Source of the DNA: Spyradomonas excrementavium
GTDB taxonomy: Bacteria > Cyanobacteriota > Vampirovibrionia > Gastranaerophilales > Gastranaerophilaceae
Direction: 5' to 3'
DNA length: 61,191 bases
Assembly: GCA_018714005.1 (NCBI GenBank)
Contig: DVOA01000036.1
Location: 1-61,191 of the forward strand
The notes under the pieces were generated by a model. It was not told where the DNA came from. It made no database searches and saw only the letters and a program-made list of their open reading frames with translations. Below are positions 50,905 to 59,346 of this stretch, piece after piece. Made by a program: the position numbers and the translations under genes. Numbering within the stretch: the first letter of the stretch is position 1; every line of letters begins with the position of its first letter.

Positions 50905-53349
50905 GTGATAAAAGGGATTGAGTACAAAAATTTCAATAAAAATTATCATGCCGGATACCACTCGCCGGCATGGAACAGCACAAACAAAATATCTACACCA
51001 AAACCCTTGCAGGAAAACCGCGAAAAGCGCATCTCTTTCAAGGGTTTTAACGTTAATACGGCACAAAACTCCCTAAAATCGGTAATAAAAGCAATCCCTC
51101 AAGACCTGAACAGAAAAGTTTTCAAATCACTCAAAGCAATAAGCACAAAACAATACGAAGAATACCGCCGAATAGCCGCAGATTATGTCGAGCTCGTAAA
51201 AACCAGCCCCGAATTTAGAAAAAAATACTCAATTCCCGACGAAATCGCTGAAAAAATCAGCATTGACAACCTTTATTACCGCCCTAAAAAGGGAATAATG
51301 AAAAGATTCTCAGAAAATCTTATCTCGCCGTTCACAGCCGCCGCAAAAGGAATAAAAAAGATTTTCACAAAATCAAATCCCTCCGGCAGTGGAAAAGATT
51401 TCGATAAAGTAATGAAAGAATTTACCAGCCTCGAAGGTTTGATAAATTCCCACGAAATCTGGGAAAACGGCTACAGAGAAATGAGCGGATATCAAAAATG
51501 GAGCGCAGGTTCGGAGTTTTTAATCCCCGATGATGTGCTAAAAAGCAAAATCCAGCGCCGCCGCAACAAAGTCGTTGACCCTGACAAAGGAAAATACTCC
51601 ACAACCTCGCTTATGCTCGGAAACAGGTTCATTTCCGGCACGGTTTACGCATTTTTCCTCGGAAATGACGCCTACAACACGACAATGAGATACAGCAGCA
51701 GCAAATCCGAAGCAAAAACCCAGCAAAAATCGCGTGTTGCACAGGAATTTTCAAGAATCGGGCTGAACATGTACATCCAGAACCTTTTGTTCGGAACATT
51801 TGAAACAGCAGTCAACAAAAGCCTCCCGACAGCGCTCTTTGTTTCCGGCTCAACCGTAGCTTTTTCGGAAATTCTCGGCAGAAAACTCGTCGGAAAACCC
51901 ATTGTACCATCCGACAAGGAAACTCTCGACAGGCTTGAGAAAGAAATGGCGGAGAAAAATGGCGTTTTGCCCGCAATCGGCAGACTTTTGACCAATGCAA
52001 AGAAACCCGAAAAACAAAAGGCTAAAATCACCCCCGCAAAAGCAAATACAAAAGCATTTTCAATATTCAGCAGCAATTCTCCCCAGAATCCGTCTTTCAA
52101 AGGCTATTACAGCGTTGAAAAAATGTTCGACAAGCAAAAGTTGAAACAACTCATGTCAATGGTTCAACAGGCCGACGAAATGCGGTTTGAACAGATAAAA
52201 GAAACGATTGTAAAATCCGTAAAAACCTCTGAAGCGCTGCGAAAGCTCACAATCACCTCAAATGACGAAAAACTTGCGTTTATAAAAAATGTTGACACAA
52301 AATCCAAAGAAAATGTGAACAGGGCGTTTGAATATTTGCTGGAATCAGCGGATTTGAAAGAGATTCCGATTGGTACAAAGAAAACTTTCTGGGGGCAGCT
52401 TACAAAAAGCGTCATTGTGCCGTTCACGTTTGTTAAAAAGCTCGGAAAATCAGCTGCAAAGGGAATTTCCGACCTTACGGCAAAGCTTCAGGGAAAACAA
52501 ACAGCGCTGCGTATCAAAAGGATGACAAAAACCCTTGAAAATCCGGGATTTAAGGAAGCCGAGAACTTCAAAAACTATTATGAAGAAAGAATTGCGCTCA
52601 AAGTCTGGAAAGAATCCCCGCTCAGTTCCACAGAGAAAAAAGTGCGGATTTTTGAAGAATATATGCAAAATCTTGAAAAAAACACGGAAGAAATTGAGGG
52701 GTTGAAAAACATTCTGCTCTGGCTCGACAAGCAGATTACGTCCGCAGGGATTCAGGTAAACAAATACGGCATGCTGGATGTGCAGGATTTGAAAAAGGTC
52801 GAAAATCTGCTGCAATCTTCGGTTTTGAAAGCCGACGGCGCAAAACACGTCGAATATGACGGAAACAAGCTCGCACAGACGAACATAAACCTCGCCAGAG
52901 CAATCACAACGATTTTCCTTGTTACAGACGCATACAATTTGACCATGCAATACAGCGGTGACAACAGAAAAGAAGCCGGCAAAAGCGCCAAAAACCGTGC
53001 TGCGCAAGAAATTTCAAGAATAAGTTTCTCAGCATACATTCTTGCCTTCGTTCACAACCTGCTTTCAAAAATGTGCAACGCCAGCCTCGCCGGAGCGTTC
53101 AGTTTGACGGCAATGACCTCGATTATTAACGATTCTATCTCAAGAAAAGTCGTGGGCGTGCCGCTCACAACAAAAACCAAGGCGCAGCTTGACGAAATCG
53201 ACGAAAAAAATGCAAAATCCAAAAGCCCGATAAGAAAAGCGCTTGCATATTCGCTCGGAAAACGCGGCGCAATGCCGGCAAACAACGCACAGGCCGCAAA
53301 AACTTCCGTTGTTCTGGAGGATTTTTTCATTACGCCGTCAATTAATTAA
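50905..53349 (+). CDS. internally duplicated SFKG-motif protein, 814 aa
   Basis: Function not recognised. Starts GTG (MIKGIEYKNFNKNYH). Two homologous halves: each begins with an SFKG motif (KRISFKGFNV ~residue 48; NPSFKGYYSV ~395), continues through a charged helical region and PFT segment (LISPFTAAAKG, VIVPFTFVKKLG), and ends in a hydrophobic module (LGNDAYNTTMRYSSS..RVAQEFSRIG ~245 and VTDAYNLTMQYSGD..RAAQEISRIS ~670) with a conserved SRK(L/V)VG box. The hydrophobic modules suggest membrane association. Related in layout to the two SFKG proteins at 42.6-44.5 kb. Start codon choice is uncertain. Confidence 0.75.
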   Translation: MIKGIEYKNFNKNYHAGYHSPAWNSTNKISTPKPLQENREKRISFKGFNVNTAQNSLKSVIKAIPQDLNRKVFKSLKAISTKQYEEYRRIAADYVELVKTSPEFRKKYSIPDEIAEKISIDNLYYRPKKGIMKRFSENLISPFTAAAKGIKKIFTKSNPSGSGKDFDKVMKEFTSLEGLINSHEIWENGYREMSGYQKWSAGSEFLIPDDVLKSKIQRRRNKVVDPDKGKYSTTSLMLGNRFISGTVYAFFLGNDAYNTTMRYSSSKSEAKTQQKSRVAQEFSRIGLNMYIQNLLFGTFETAVNKSLPTALFVSGSTVAFSEILGRKLVGKPIVPSDKETLDRLEKEMAEKNGVLPAIGRLLTNAKKPEKQKAKITPAKANTKAFSIFSSNSPQNPSFKGYYSVEKMFDKQKLKQLMSMVQQADEMRFEQIKETIVKSVKTSEALRKLTITSNDEKLAFIKNVDTKSKENVNRAFEYLLESADLKEIPIGTKKTFWGQLTKSVIVPFTFVKKLGKSAAKGISDLTAKLQGKQTALRIKRMTKTLENPGFKEAENFKNYYEERIALKVWKESPLSSTEKKVRIFEEYMQNLEKNTEEIEGLKNILLWLDKQITSAGIQVNKYGMLDVQDLKKVENLLQSSVLKADGAKHVEYDGNKLAQTNINLARAITTIFLVTDAYNLTMQYSGDNRKEAGKSAKNRAAQEISRISFSAYILAFVHNLLSKMCNASLAGAFSLTAMTSIINDSISRKVVGVPLTTKTKAQLDEIDEKNAKSKSPIRKALAYSLGKRGAMPANNAQAAKTSVVLEDFFITPSIN

Positions 53350-53404
53350 CAACAGCCCTAAAAAGAACAAAAAACGCCGCCCTGCAGCCGTTTCAGCGCC
53401 GCAA

Positions 53405-53840
53405 ATACTTGGCACATCGACCTCAATCCGGCGATTCCGAAACAAGTTCGGAATGACGGAGCGCCCATTTCGTCACCCTGAACTTGTTTGACTGCTTTTT
53501 CCAAAATCTTTGATTTTGTGAAAAATGTCTGGTTTTCCACAGGGTCGCAAGGACTTGAAAATCACGCTTCCGGCGGCAAGATTTGGGCTTATTTGCTTCA
53601 ATCCGGCGATTCCCAAACAAGTTCGGAATGACGGCACGATTTTCGTCACCCTGAACTTGATTCAGGGTCGCAAAGACTCGAAAATCACGCTTCCGACGGC
53701 AAAATCTTAGCTTATTTACCCAAATCCGGCGATTCCGAACTACCCTGAAGGGCCCCCTCCCTTGTATTGCTCCTTCCTCGCAAACAAGAGAAGCCGCAAG
53801 TTCGGAATGACGTTTTTTTGCTTTGCCATGCCGAACTTGC
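53405..53840. repeat. dispersed repeat family A cluster
   Basis: At least three units: GATTCCGAAACAAGTTCGGA, CACCCTGAACTTGATTCAGG and GGCGATTCCCAAACAAGTTCG, interspersed with CCTTGTATTGCTC..TCCTCGCAAACAAGAG. This last inserted segment also occurs in the 60.9-61.1 kb copy. Apparent open frames here are repeat artefacts. Confidence 0.8.
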
Positions 53841-53864
53841 TTTCTGCTTTTTCCAAAAATAAAA

Positions 53865-54989
53865 TTATATCCTAAACGGAAGCCCTGCTTTTTCAATAGC
53901 AGCCCTCGCCTCCGCAACGGAACCGCCATGGTTCATGTAACTATCACCAACGAGCTGATGTCCTTTTTGGTCAAACAATTCAACGCTGCCATCTTTGATT
54001 TTTCCGTCTTTTTCAACAAAAGCCCGTAATTTTGCCTCTGTTTTCGGTAGTTTCAAGGTCAAATGCTCGCCATCATAGGGTTTTCCGTCAAAGTTGTATG
54101 TTTTTTCTTTTATTGTAACAACACCCGTTCCCGGATTGTATTCACTGCGTTGTGTGGCAGTGATTTTGCCGTCATGATAGTAATTAGTAACCTTTTTTCC
54201 GTCAACAATCACATGCTCTTTATGACGGACGCTCGTATCCGCAAAGCGGTTGGGTCTTGAGCTCGTCATTGAAATGGTTTTGCCGGTTTTTTGGTCAACA
54301 ACTTTGTGATAATTGAAAACTTCACCGTTTTTATAGGCCGGATGCGAAATCGTGCCCCAGGATTCTTTTGTTTTGAGTACCGAACCATCGGGTTTTATAT
54401 AAGTAGCAAATTCACGGCGTTTTTCTGTTCTAGAGCCTTTTGAAATCATCAAAGAATCGTTAGGAACAAACGTTCTTGCCACTTTTGTGCCGTCATTTCG
54501 GGTATAAAAATCTTTTATCTGATTGCCTTTGCGGATTCTGTTAATATGTCCGTCATTATAGGCTTTTAACGTGCCATCGGAGAGCTCAGCTCTGGTCAAT
54601 ACGCCGTCTTTATAGGTTATTACGGAATTTTTGGTATTTATCACGCCGGAATAGGGCTTTCCGTCGATTAAGGCCTTTCCTTTGTCGAAACTGCCCACCT
54701 TTTTAAAATCAGCAATATCAAGGTTTTTGAGCCTTTTTAAAGTTTCCAGCTCGCCAGCTTTAATTCCCTCATTTTTTGCGGCAAGAAGCTTTGCGGCCGC
54801 GCCTTTTCTCAATGCTGAACCAATAATCAGCGCAGAGCCTACTGCCGCGAGCGACGCAAGGCTGTATTCAAGAATTTGGCTGTTATTTTGCGGTTTTGGC
54901 GCAAGATTTTGCCTTTCAAATGCGGCTTTTTGCCCGAAAGACTGGCGCGGCAAGGCCATATTTACACTGTGAAAACCTACTTTTTCCAT
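53865..54989 (-). CDS. SFG-motif membrane protein with repeated beta-strand units, 374 aa
   Basis: Function not recognised. N-terminus MEKVGFHSVNMALPRQSFGQ carries a motif like that of the SFKG proteins; a hydrophobic helix follows (LASLAAVGSALIIGSA, ~residue 50). Residues ~110-340 repeat short G-K/Y-x-G-type strands (GKPYSGVINTKNSVITYKDG, GKKVTNYYHDGKITATQ, FDGKPYDGEHLTL), reminiscent of MORN/YwqK-like or YD-type repeats. Possibly a surface or toxin-delivery associated protein; speculative. ATG preceded by AAGGAA. Confidence 0.7.
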   Translation of the reverse strand: MEKVGFHSVNMALPRQSFGQKAAFERQNLAPKPQNNSQILEYSLASLAAVGSALIIGSALRKGAAAKLLAAKNEGIKAGELETLKRLKNLDIADFKKVGSFDKGKALIDGKPYSGVINTKNSVITYKDGVLTRAELSDGTLKAYNDGHINRIRKGNQIKDFYTRNDGTKVARTFVPNDSLMISKGSRTEKRREFATYIKPDGSVLKTKESWGTISHPAYKNGEVFNYHKVVDQKTGKTISMTSSRPNRFADTSVRHKEHVIVDGKKVTNYYHDGKITATQRSEYNPGTGVVTIKEKTYNFDGKPYDGEHLTLKLPKTEAKLRAFVEKDGKIKDGSVELFDQKGHQLVGDSYMNHGGSVAEARAAIEKAGLPFRI

Positions 54990-55194
54990 TTTTCTTCCTT
55001 TTCTTACTTTTAAAGTGCTGTATTTTCATGAAAACAAAGAAAAATCTGTTTTTGACATAAGGTTTCCATTCCATTCTATTCTATTAGAAAGGCTATCATA
55101 GCAAGGGTTTTGGGGCAAAAAATTCATATTTACAAAACTTAACAAATATCTTTTCATAAATAAAAATAATGCTATTTGGTGTTTTCCCTACGGG

Positions 55195-55275
55195 GCAATC
55201 CCCACCCCAACCCTCCCCAACTCGGGGAGGGTGCAACTATTCATCCTCTCACAAACGATACTCAATCATTCCCCT
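55195..55275. repeat. dispersed repeat family B, partial copy
   Basis: CAATCCCCACCCCAACCCTC and CAACTCGGGGAGGG are present; the remainder of the unit is missing or diverged. Nothing else is evident between 54990 and 55343. Confidence 0.7.
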
Positions 55276-55343
55276 CCCGCCAATAGCAAGAAGAGCGACA
55301 CAATCTGAGCCGTAGTAGAAGATTTTTGCCTAAAAACGGCTAT

Positions 55344-56435
55344 TTAGTGCACATCAATATGCTGTGAAGTGTTTTTCTTATAAACGTAAGCAAGAATCTC
55401 CGCAACAGCAACATAAAGGTCGGCAGGGATGACGCTATCAACCTTTACAAGCTTGTAAAGCGCTCTGGCAAGCGGTTTGTTCACAACAATCGGAACATCA
55501 TTGGCTCTGGCGATTTCACGGATTTTAAAAGCCATAAAATCAACGCCTTTTGCCACAACCATCGGCGCCGGCGCCCTGGATTTGTCATATTTTATAGCAA
55601 CAGAATAGTGCGTCGGGTTCGCAACAACAACATCCGCCGTGGGAACCGCGCTCATCATTTTCTGGCGCATAATTTGCATTTGGGCGGAGCGAATTTTCGC
55701 CTTAATCATCGGATCCCCTTCGGTGTTTTTGAATTCGTCCTTGACCTCCTGTTTTGTCATTTTAATTGATTTTTCATACTCGTAAGTCTGGTATTTTTTA
55801 TCAATAAACCCGATAATCAACATCGCAAGGCACATGCTTATGACCATGTGAACAAGAATGCTGCCCAGAACCGCAAAAGCCGTGTTCAAATCAGCCCCGA
55901 CAAGCCCGAAAAGCTCGTCTTTTCTGGAATTAAGAACATTATAGCCGACATAACCGACTATCCCCATTTTAAGCAGCGATTTTGTCATTTCAACAAGGTT
56001 TTTCACCTCAAACGGGTTGAAAATCTTGCGCAGCCCCTGCATAATCTGCGCACCGGAGAATTTGTCGAGTTTGGGCTTGATTTTTTCTATTGCAAACAGC
56101 GGGCCGACCTGCATTCTTATAATTGCAGCCGTAACCAGCGCCAGAGCAACAAGAAAAGGAATCAAAATTTCACCCGAGATTTTTGCATAAGGCGCAAGTA
56201 TCGCCAAAATGTTGTCAGTTTCAATCTGGTCGGGTTTTATATGGGTAAAAGTGTATCTGGCAAGGTTTTTCATCTTTTCGAGCATAATCGGCATAAGCCC
56301 GATTAACAAACCAACGCCCGAAGTCAGCACAAGTGACGAAGTCATATCCTGACTTCGCGCAATATTGCCTTTTTTTCGCTCGTCCTCCCGTCGCTTGGGG
56401 GTTGCGTCTTCTGTTCTTTCCGCTGCCTGGCTCAC
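55344..56435 (-). CDS. flhB: flagellar type III export switch protein FlhB
   Basis: 363 aa. Four transmembrane helices in the N-terminal part, then the cytoplasmic autocleavage domain with VVANPTHYSVAIKYD (NPTH, cut between Asn and Pro; ~residue 272). N-terminus TEDATPKRREDERKKGN is typical of FlhB. It controls switching of export specificity from rod/hook to filament. Last gene of the export-gate group; 16 bp after fliR. Confidence 0.94.
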   Translation of the reverse strand: MSQAAERTEDATPKRREDERKKGNIARSQDMTSSLVLTSGVGLLIGLMPIMLEKMKNLARYTFTHIKPDQIETDNILAILAPYAKISGEILIPFLVALALVTAAIIRMQVGPLFAIEKIKPKLDKFSGAQIMQGLRKIFNPFEVKNLVEMTKSLLKMGIVGYVGYNVLNSRKDELFGLVGADLNTAFAVLGSILVHMVISMCLAMLIIGFIDKKYQTYEYEKSIKMTKQEVKDEFKNTEGDPMIKAKIRSAQMQIMRQKMMSAVPTADVVVANPTHYSVAIKYDKSRAPAPMVVAKGVDFMAFKIREIARANDVPIVVNKPLARALYKLVKVDSVIPADLYVAVAEILAYVYKKNTSQHIDVH

Positions 56436-56451
56436 TTTTCCCTCACCGTTG

Positions 56452-57234
56452 CTACATCATTTCGACAATGCCCTGAAAATATGACTGAATCGTATTTGAC
56501 AGGTACGTCGCCGTCGGAGAAATAAACATTAGTATCAAAATTACCCCGATATAGATTTTAAAAGGTATGGCGACCATAAATATGTTCATCTGGGGCATCA
56601 TTTTCGACATAAAGCCCATCAGAACCTCTGATACAAACATAACACAGAAAACCGGCAAAATCATGCTGATTGCGATAAAAAACATCTGCCCGCTCAAATG
56701 CAGAATGTTTTCCACAACCCCGCCCGTAAAAACAAAGTCCAAACCGGGCGGAAAAGCCGTATAACTTTTATAAATCGCAGCAAAAAGCCACTGATGGGCG
56801 TTCAGCGCGAGAAAAACGAACGAAGCAAGAATTATAAACATTTGCGAAAGAATCGGCGAGCTTGCGCCGGTCACAGGGTCAAGAATCTGGCTCATTGAAA
56901 TGCCGATTTGAATACTTATAAACTCGCCGGCAATCTGCACAGCCGCAAAAATGAGGTTCATAATAAAACCAATCATAAATCCGACCGCAAATTCCCTCAA
57001 AAGGTAGATAAAAAGCCCCGGAAAGTCCGTAGGCATAACAATATGAATAGTCGAAGAAATCATTGGAAACAAAATAAAAGCAACCAGCGCGCTAAGCCAG
57101 ATTTTCACCTGTTCTGGCATAGGATAATGCGAAAACAAAGGCGCCGAAGCAATCATCCCGCCTATTCTTGTGAAAATAATCACAAAAATAACGATATTTT
57201 TAGGAGATAACAGTGTTAACAAATCAGGCTGCAT
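56452..57234 (-). CDS. fliR: flagellar biosynthesis protein FliR
   Basis: 260 aa, six predicted helices, with the family's N-terminal RIGGMIASAPLFS and central GEFISIQIGISMSQILDP. Inner-membrane component of the FliP5-FliQ4-FliR1 export gate. 10 bp after fliQ. Confidence 0.93.
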   Translation of the reverse strand: MQPDLLTLLSPKNIVIFVIIFTRIGGMIASAPLFSHYPMPEQVKIWLSALVAFILFPMISSTIHIVMPTDFPGLFIYLLREFAVGFMIGFIMNLIFAAVQIAGEFISIQIGISMSQILDPVTGASSPILSQMFIILASFVFLALNAHQWLFAAIYKSYTAFPPGLDFVFTGGVVENILHLSGQMFFIAISMILPVFCVMFVSEVLMGFMSKMMPQMNIFMVAIPFKIYIGVILILMFISPTATYLSNTIQSYFQGIVEMM

Positions 57235-57244
57235 TCATTGCACC

Positions 57245-57514
57245 TCAATGTATAATCGTTTGTATATAATTGAACAGCTCGTTTGTTTTTTCAACAAAAA
57301 CGTTCAACATCCACGGCATTAGCACGATTAGGGTGATTATTCCGGCAATAATTTTCGGAACAAAAGTCAGCGTGGACTCCTGAATTTGCGTAACAGCCTG
57401 AAAAACGCTTATCACAAGCCCGACAATCATGCTTATGACAAGAACAGGCGTTGCAAGCAGCAAAATCATTATGAAAACGTTCTGTATAATTGTTAAAAAT
57501 TGAGTATCTTCCAT
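57245..57514 (-). CDS. fliQ: flagellar biosynthesis protein FliQ
   Basis: 89 aa, normal length; two hydrophobic hairpin helices with ATPVLVISMIVGLVISVFQA and QIQESTLTFVPKI, the FliQ hallmark. 13 bp after fliP. Confidence 0.94.
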   Translation of the reverse strand: MEDTQFLTIIQNVFIMILLLATPVLVISMIVGLVISVFQAVTQIQESTLTFVPKIIAGIITLIVLMPWMLNVFVEKTNELFNYIQTIIH

Positions 57515-57527
57515 TGTTTTTCCTTAA

Positions 57528-58289
57528 CTAAGTAATAAAGCCCTCAAGGAGCGTTTTTGTAATCAAATACCAGCCATCAATCATAACAAAAAGTATGAGT
57601 TTAAACGGAGTGGCAACAGTTGCCGGAGGCAAAAACAGCATACCCATTGAAACAAGGATACTTGCCACAACAATATCAATTACGAGAAAGGGCATAAATA
57701 TAATAAAACCGATTTTAAAAGCTGTTTTCAGCTCGCTGATTACAAAAGCAGGAATCAGCGTATAAGTCGGCACATCTTTCCAGTTTTTTGGCTTTTCGAT
57801 TTTCGCCATACTCAAAAACAGCCCCAGCTCCTTTTCTTCCGTGTGTTTTATCATAAATTCGCGCATGGGCTCAATCCCCCGCTCCAGCGCAGCCTGCTGG
57901 GTTATCTGATTTTTCATATAGGGCTGGATTGCGGTTTCATTCATTTTATTAAAGGTCGGAGCCATTACAAAAAACGTCAAAATCAGCGCCAAACCGGCAA
58001 GAACCTGATTCGGCGGGAGCGAAGCAAGCCCGATTGCCTGCCTTGTGAGCGCCAGAACGATGATTATCCTGATAAACGCCGTTGTCATAATAAAAATACT
58101 CGGCGCGAGCGTCAGAATCGTCAAAAGGACGAGGATTTGGACGCCCTGTGTGAATTCCTGCGGGGTATTTGTGTTCCCCATTCCGACGGTTATTGTCGGA
58201 AACGCAACCGCCGCGTGCACTGCCGCCTTTTGAAAAAACAGCACGGCAAACACGCTCAACAGATTTATAAAACTTTTAAAAATACGCAT
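57528..58289 (-). CDS. fliP: flagellar biosynthesis protein FliP
   Basis: 253 aa with a cleavable signal peptide (LLSVFAVLFFQKAAVHA) and the FliP core (LTLAPSIFIMTTAFIRIIIV, LPPNQVLAGLALILTFFVM) ending in the FliP signature near FMPFLVIDIVVASILVSMGM and the GW of DGWYLITKTL. First gene of the fliPQRflhB set; no fliO is detectable directly upstream. Divergent from the Mini-RNase III gene by 109 bp. Confidence 0.95.
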   Translation of the reverse strand: MRIFKSFINLLSVFAVLFFQKAAVHAAVAFPTITVGMGNTNTPQEFTQGVQILVLLTILTLAPSIFIMTTAFIRIIIVLALTRQAIGLASLPPNQVLAGLALILTFFVMAPTFNKMNETAIQPYMKNQITQQAALERGIEPMREFMIKHTEEKELGLFLSMAKIEKPKNWKDVPTYTLIPAFVISELKTAFKIGFIIFMPFLVIDIVVASILVSMGMLFLPPATVATPFKLILFVMIDGWYLITKTLLEGFIT

Positions 58290-58398
58290 TTTTGCCTCAT
58301 ATCATAGATGTATGGTGATACTCATTAAATATTTTAGCCGACAACGCAAAATCAAGCCAATTCTTAAACAAACTTCACCTTTATGCTAAAATTTATTT

Positions 58399-58770
58399 AT
58401 GGAAGAAATGAATTTAAAAGGATGTGCGCACCTTGGAGATGCAGTTTATGAGCTTTATATAAGGGAAAAGGTTATTTACAAAACCCCGAACCTCGCAAAG
58501 CTCCACAAACTCAACACAAACCTTGTAAACGCACAATATCAGTGCGATTTGCTGGAATTTCTCGAGCCTTATCTAACAGAAGAAGAAAAAGAAATCGTCC
58601 GGCGCGGCAGAAACATCCCCTCATCTTCAGCAAGACGCATAAATCAATCGCTTCACCGCATTGCAACGGGGTTTGAGGCGCTTGTGGGGCATTTGTATTT
58701 GTACAAAAAAGAACGCTTGGACGAAATTTTCAGGATTGCGGACGAAAAAGTCAACGCTGACATGTTGTAA
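58399..58770 (+). CDS. mrnC: Mini-ribonuclease III
   Basis: 123 aa RNase III catalytic domain without dsRNA-binding domain. GCAHLGDAVYELYIREKV (metal-binding Asp in LGDAVYE), RRGRN and ATGFEALVGHLYLY (Glu of the second acidic pair) match MrnC, which matures 23S rRNA ends. Found mainly in Bacillota and Cyanobacteria, which informs the taxonomic guess. A second ATG three codons on is an alternative start. Confidence 0.93.
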   Translation: MEEMNLKGCAHLGDAVYELYIREKVIYKTPNLAKLHKLNTNLVNAQYQCDLLEFLEPYLTEEEKEIVRRGRNIPSSSARRINQSLHRIATGFEALVGHLYLYKKERLDEIFRIADEKVNADML

Positions 58771-58792
58771 TTTAAGTTTTTAAGGCTATAAT
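58765..58792 (+). promoter_or_regulatory. promoter of rpsT
   Basis: TTGTAA (58765-58770, overlapping the mrnC stop), 16-base spacer, TATAAT (58787-58792). The leader includes AATGCA..TGCATT (about 58815-58833), a small hairpin just before the ribosome-binding site. Confidence 0.65.
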
Positions 58793-58849
58793 AATTGTAC
58801 TCACACCATCCTCAATGCAGATTAAAATGCATTATGAAAGGAAAAAACA

Positions 58850-59119
58850 ATGGCAAACATTAAGTCAGCTAAAAAAAGAGTACTCGTTGCAGAAAGAAAC
58901 AGATTGAAAAACGTTGCTGTAAAATCTGAAATCAAAACTGCAATCAGAAAAACCCTTGAATTAGCTCAAGCCAAAGAGGCAGATTCTGTAAAAACAGCTC
59001 TTAATCACGCTTACAAACTGTGCGACAAGGCTGTTTCCAAAGGTGTTTTGCACAAAAACACAGCTGCCAGAAAAAAATCAAGATTAACACTTGCAGTAAA
59101 CAAACTACTAGCTAAGTAA
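58850..59119 (+). CDS. rpsT: 30S ribosomal protein S20
   Basis: 89 aa, basic and helical as in bacterial S20: MANIKSAKKRVLVAERNR, SEIKTAIRKTLELAQ, GVLHKNTAARKKSRL. AAGGA before the ATG. Own promoter and strong terminator. Confidence 0.97.
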   Translation: MANIKSAKKRVLVAERNRLKNVAVKSEIKTAIRKTLELAQAKEADSVKTALNHAYKLCDKAVSKGVLHKNTAARKKSRLTLAVNKLLAK

Positions 59120-59138
59120 TTGATTTTTTGCAAATATT

Positions 59139-59172
59139 AAAGCCCTTTTCCGGACGGAAAAGGGCTTTTTTA
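59139..59172 (+). terminator. rho-independent terminator of rpsT
   Basis: AAAGCCCTTTTCCG-GA-CGGAAAAGGGCTTT, 14-bp stem followed by a T run. Confidence 0.93.
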
Positions 59173-59346
59173 GAGGATTTGTTTTTAATATGCCGCAACA
59201 GGCGCTGCGTGAGGGCGCAAATATTCTCCCTCGCCCACCGGAGAGGGGGCAAAAATTGAAATTTCGGGGGATTTTGTGAGTTTTTTGCAACCGGAGGGAA
59301 AAAAGCGTATAATTATTCTCATACAGATTAAAAGAAAGAGGTTTTT

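Noticed and set aside
53423..53929. Protein-coding frames in the 53.4-53.9 kb gap
   Set aside because: The translated frames consist of repeat family A (peptides like SELVSES, FRNKFGMT) recurring at every copy; no ribosome-binding site or family.
55344..58289. Non-flagellar (injectisome) type III secretion genes
   Set aside because: FliP signal peptide, FliQ/FliR/FlhB sequence style and the fliPQR-flhB order match flagella; no secretin or injectisome-specific genes are nearby.
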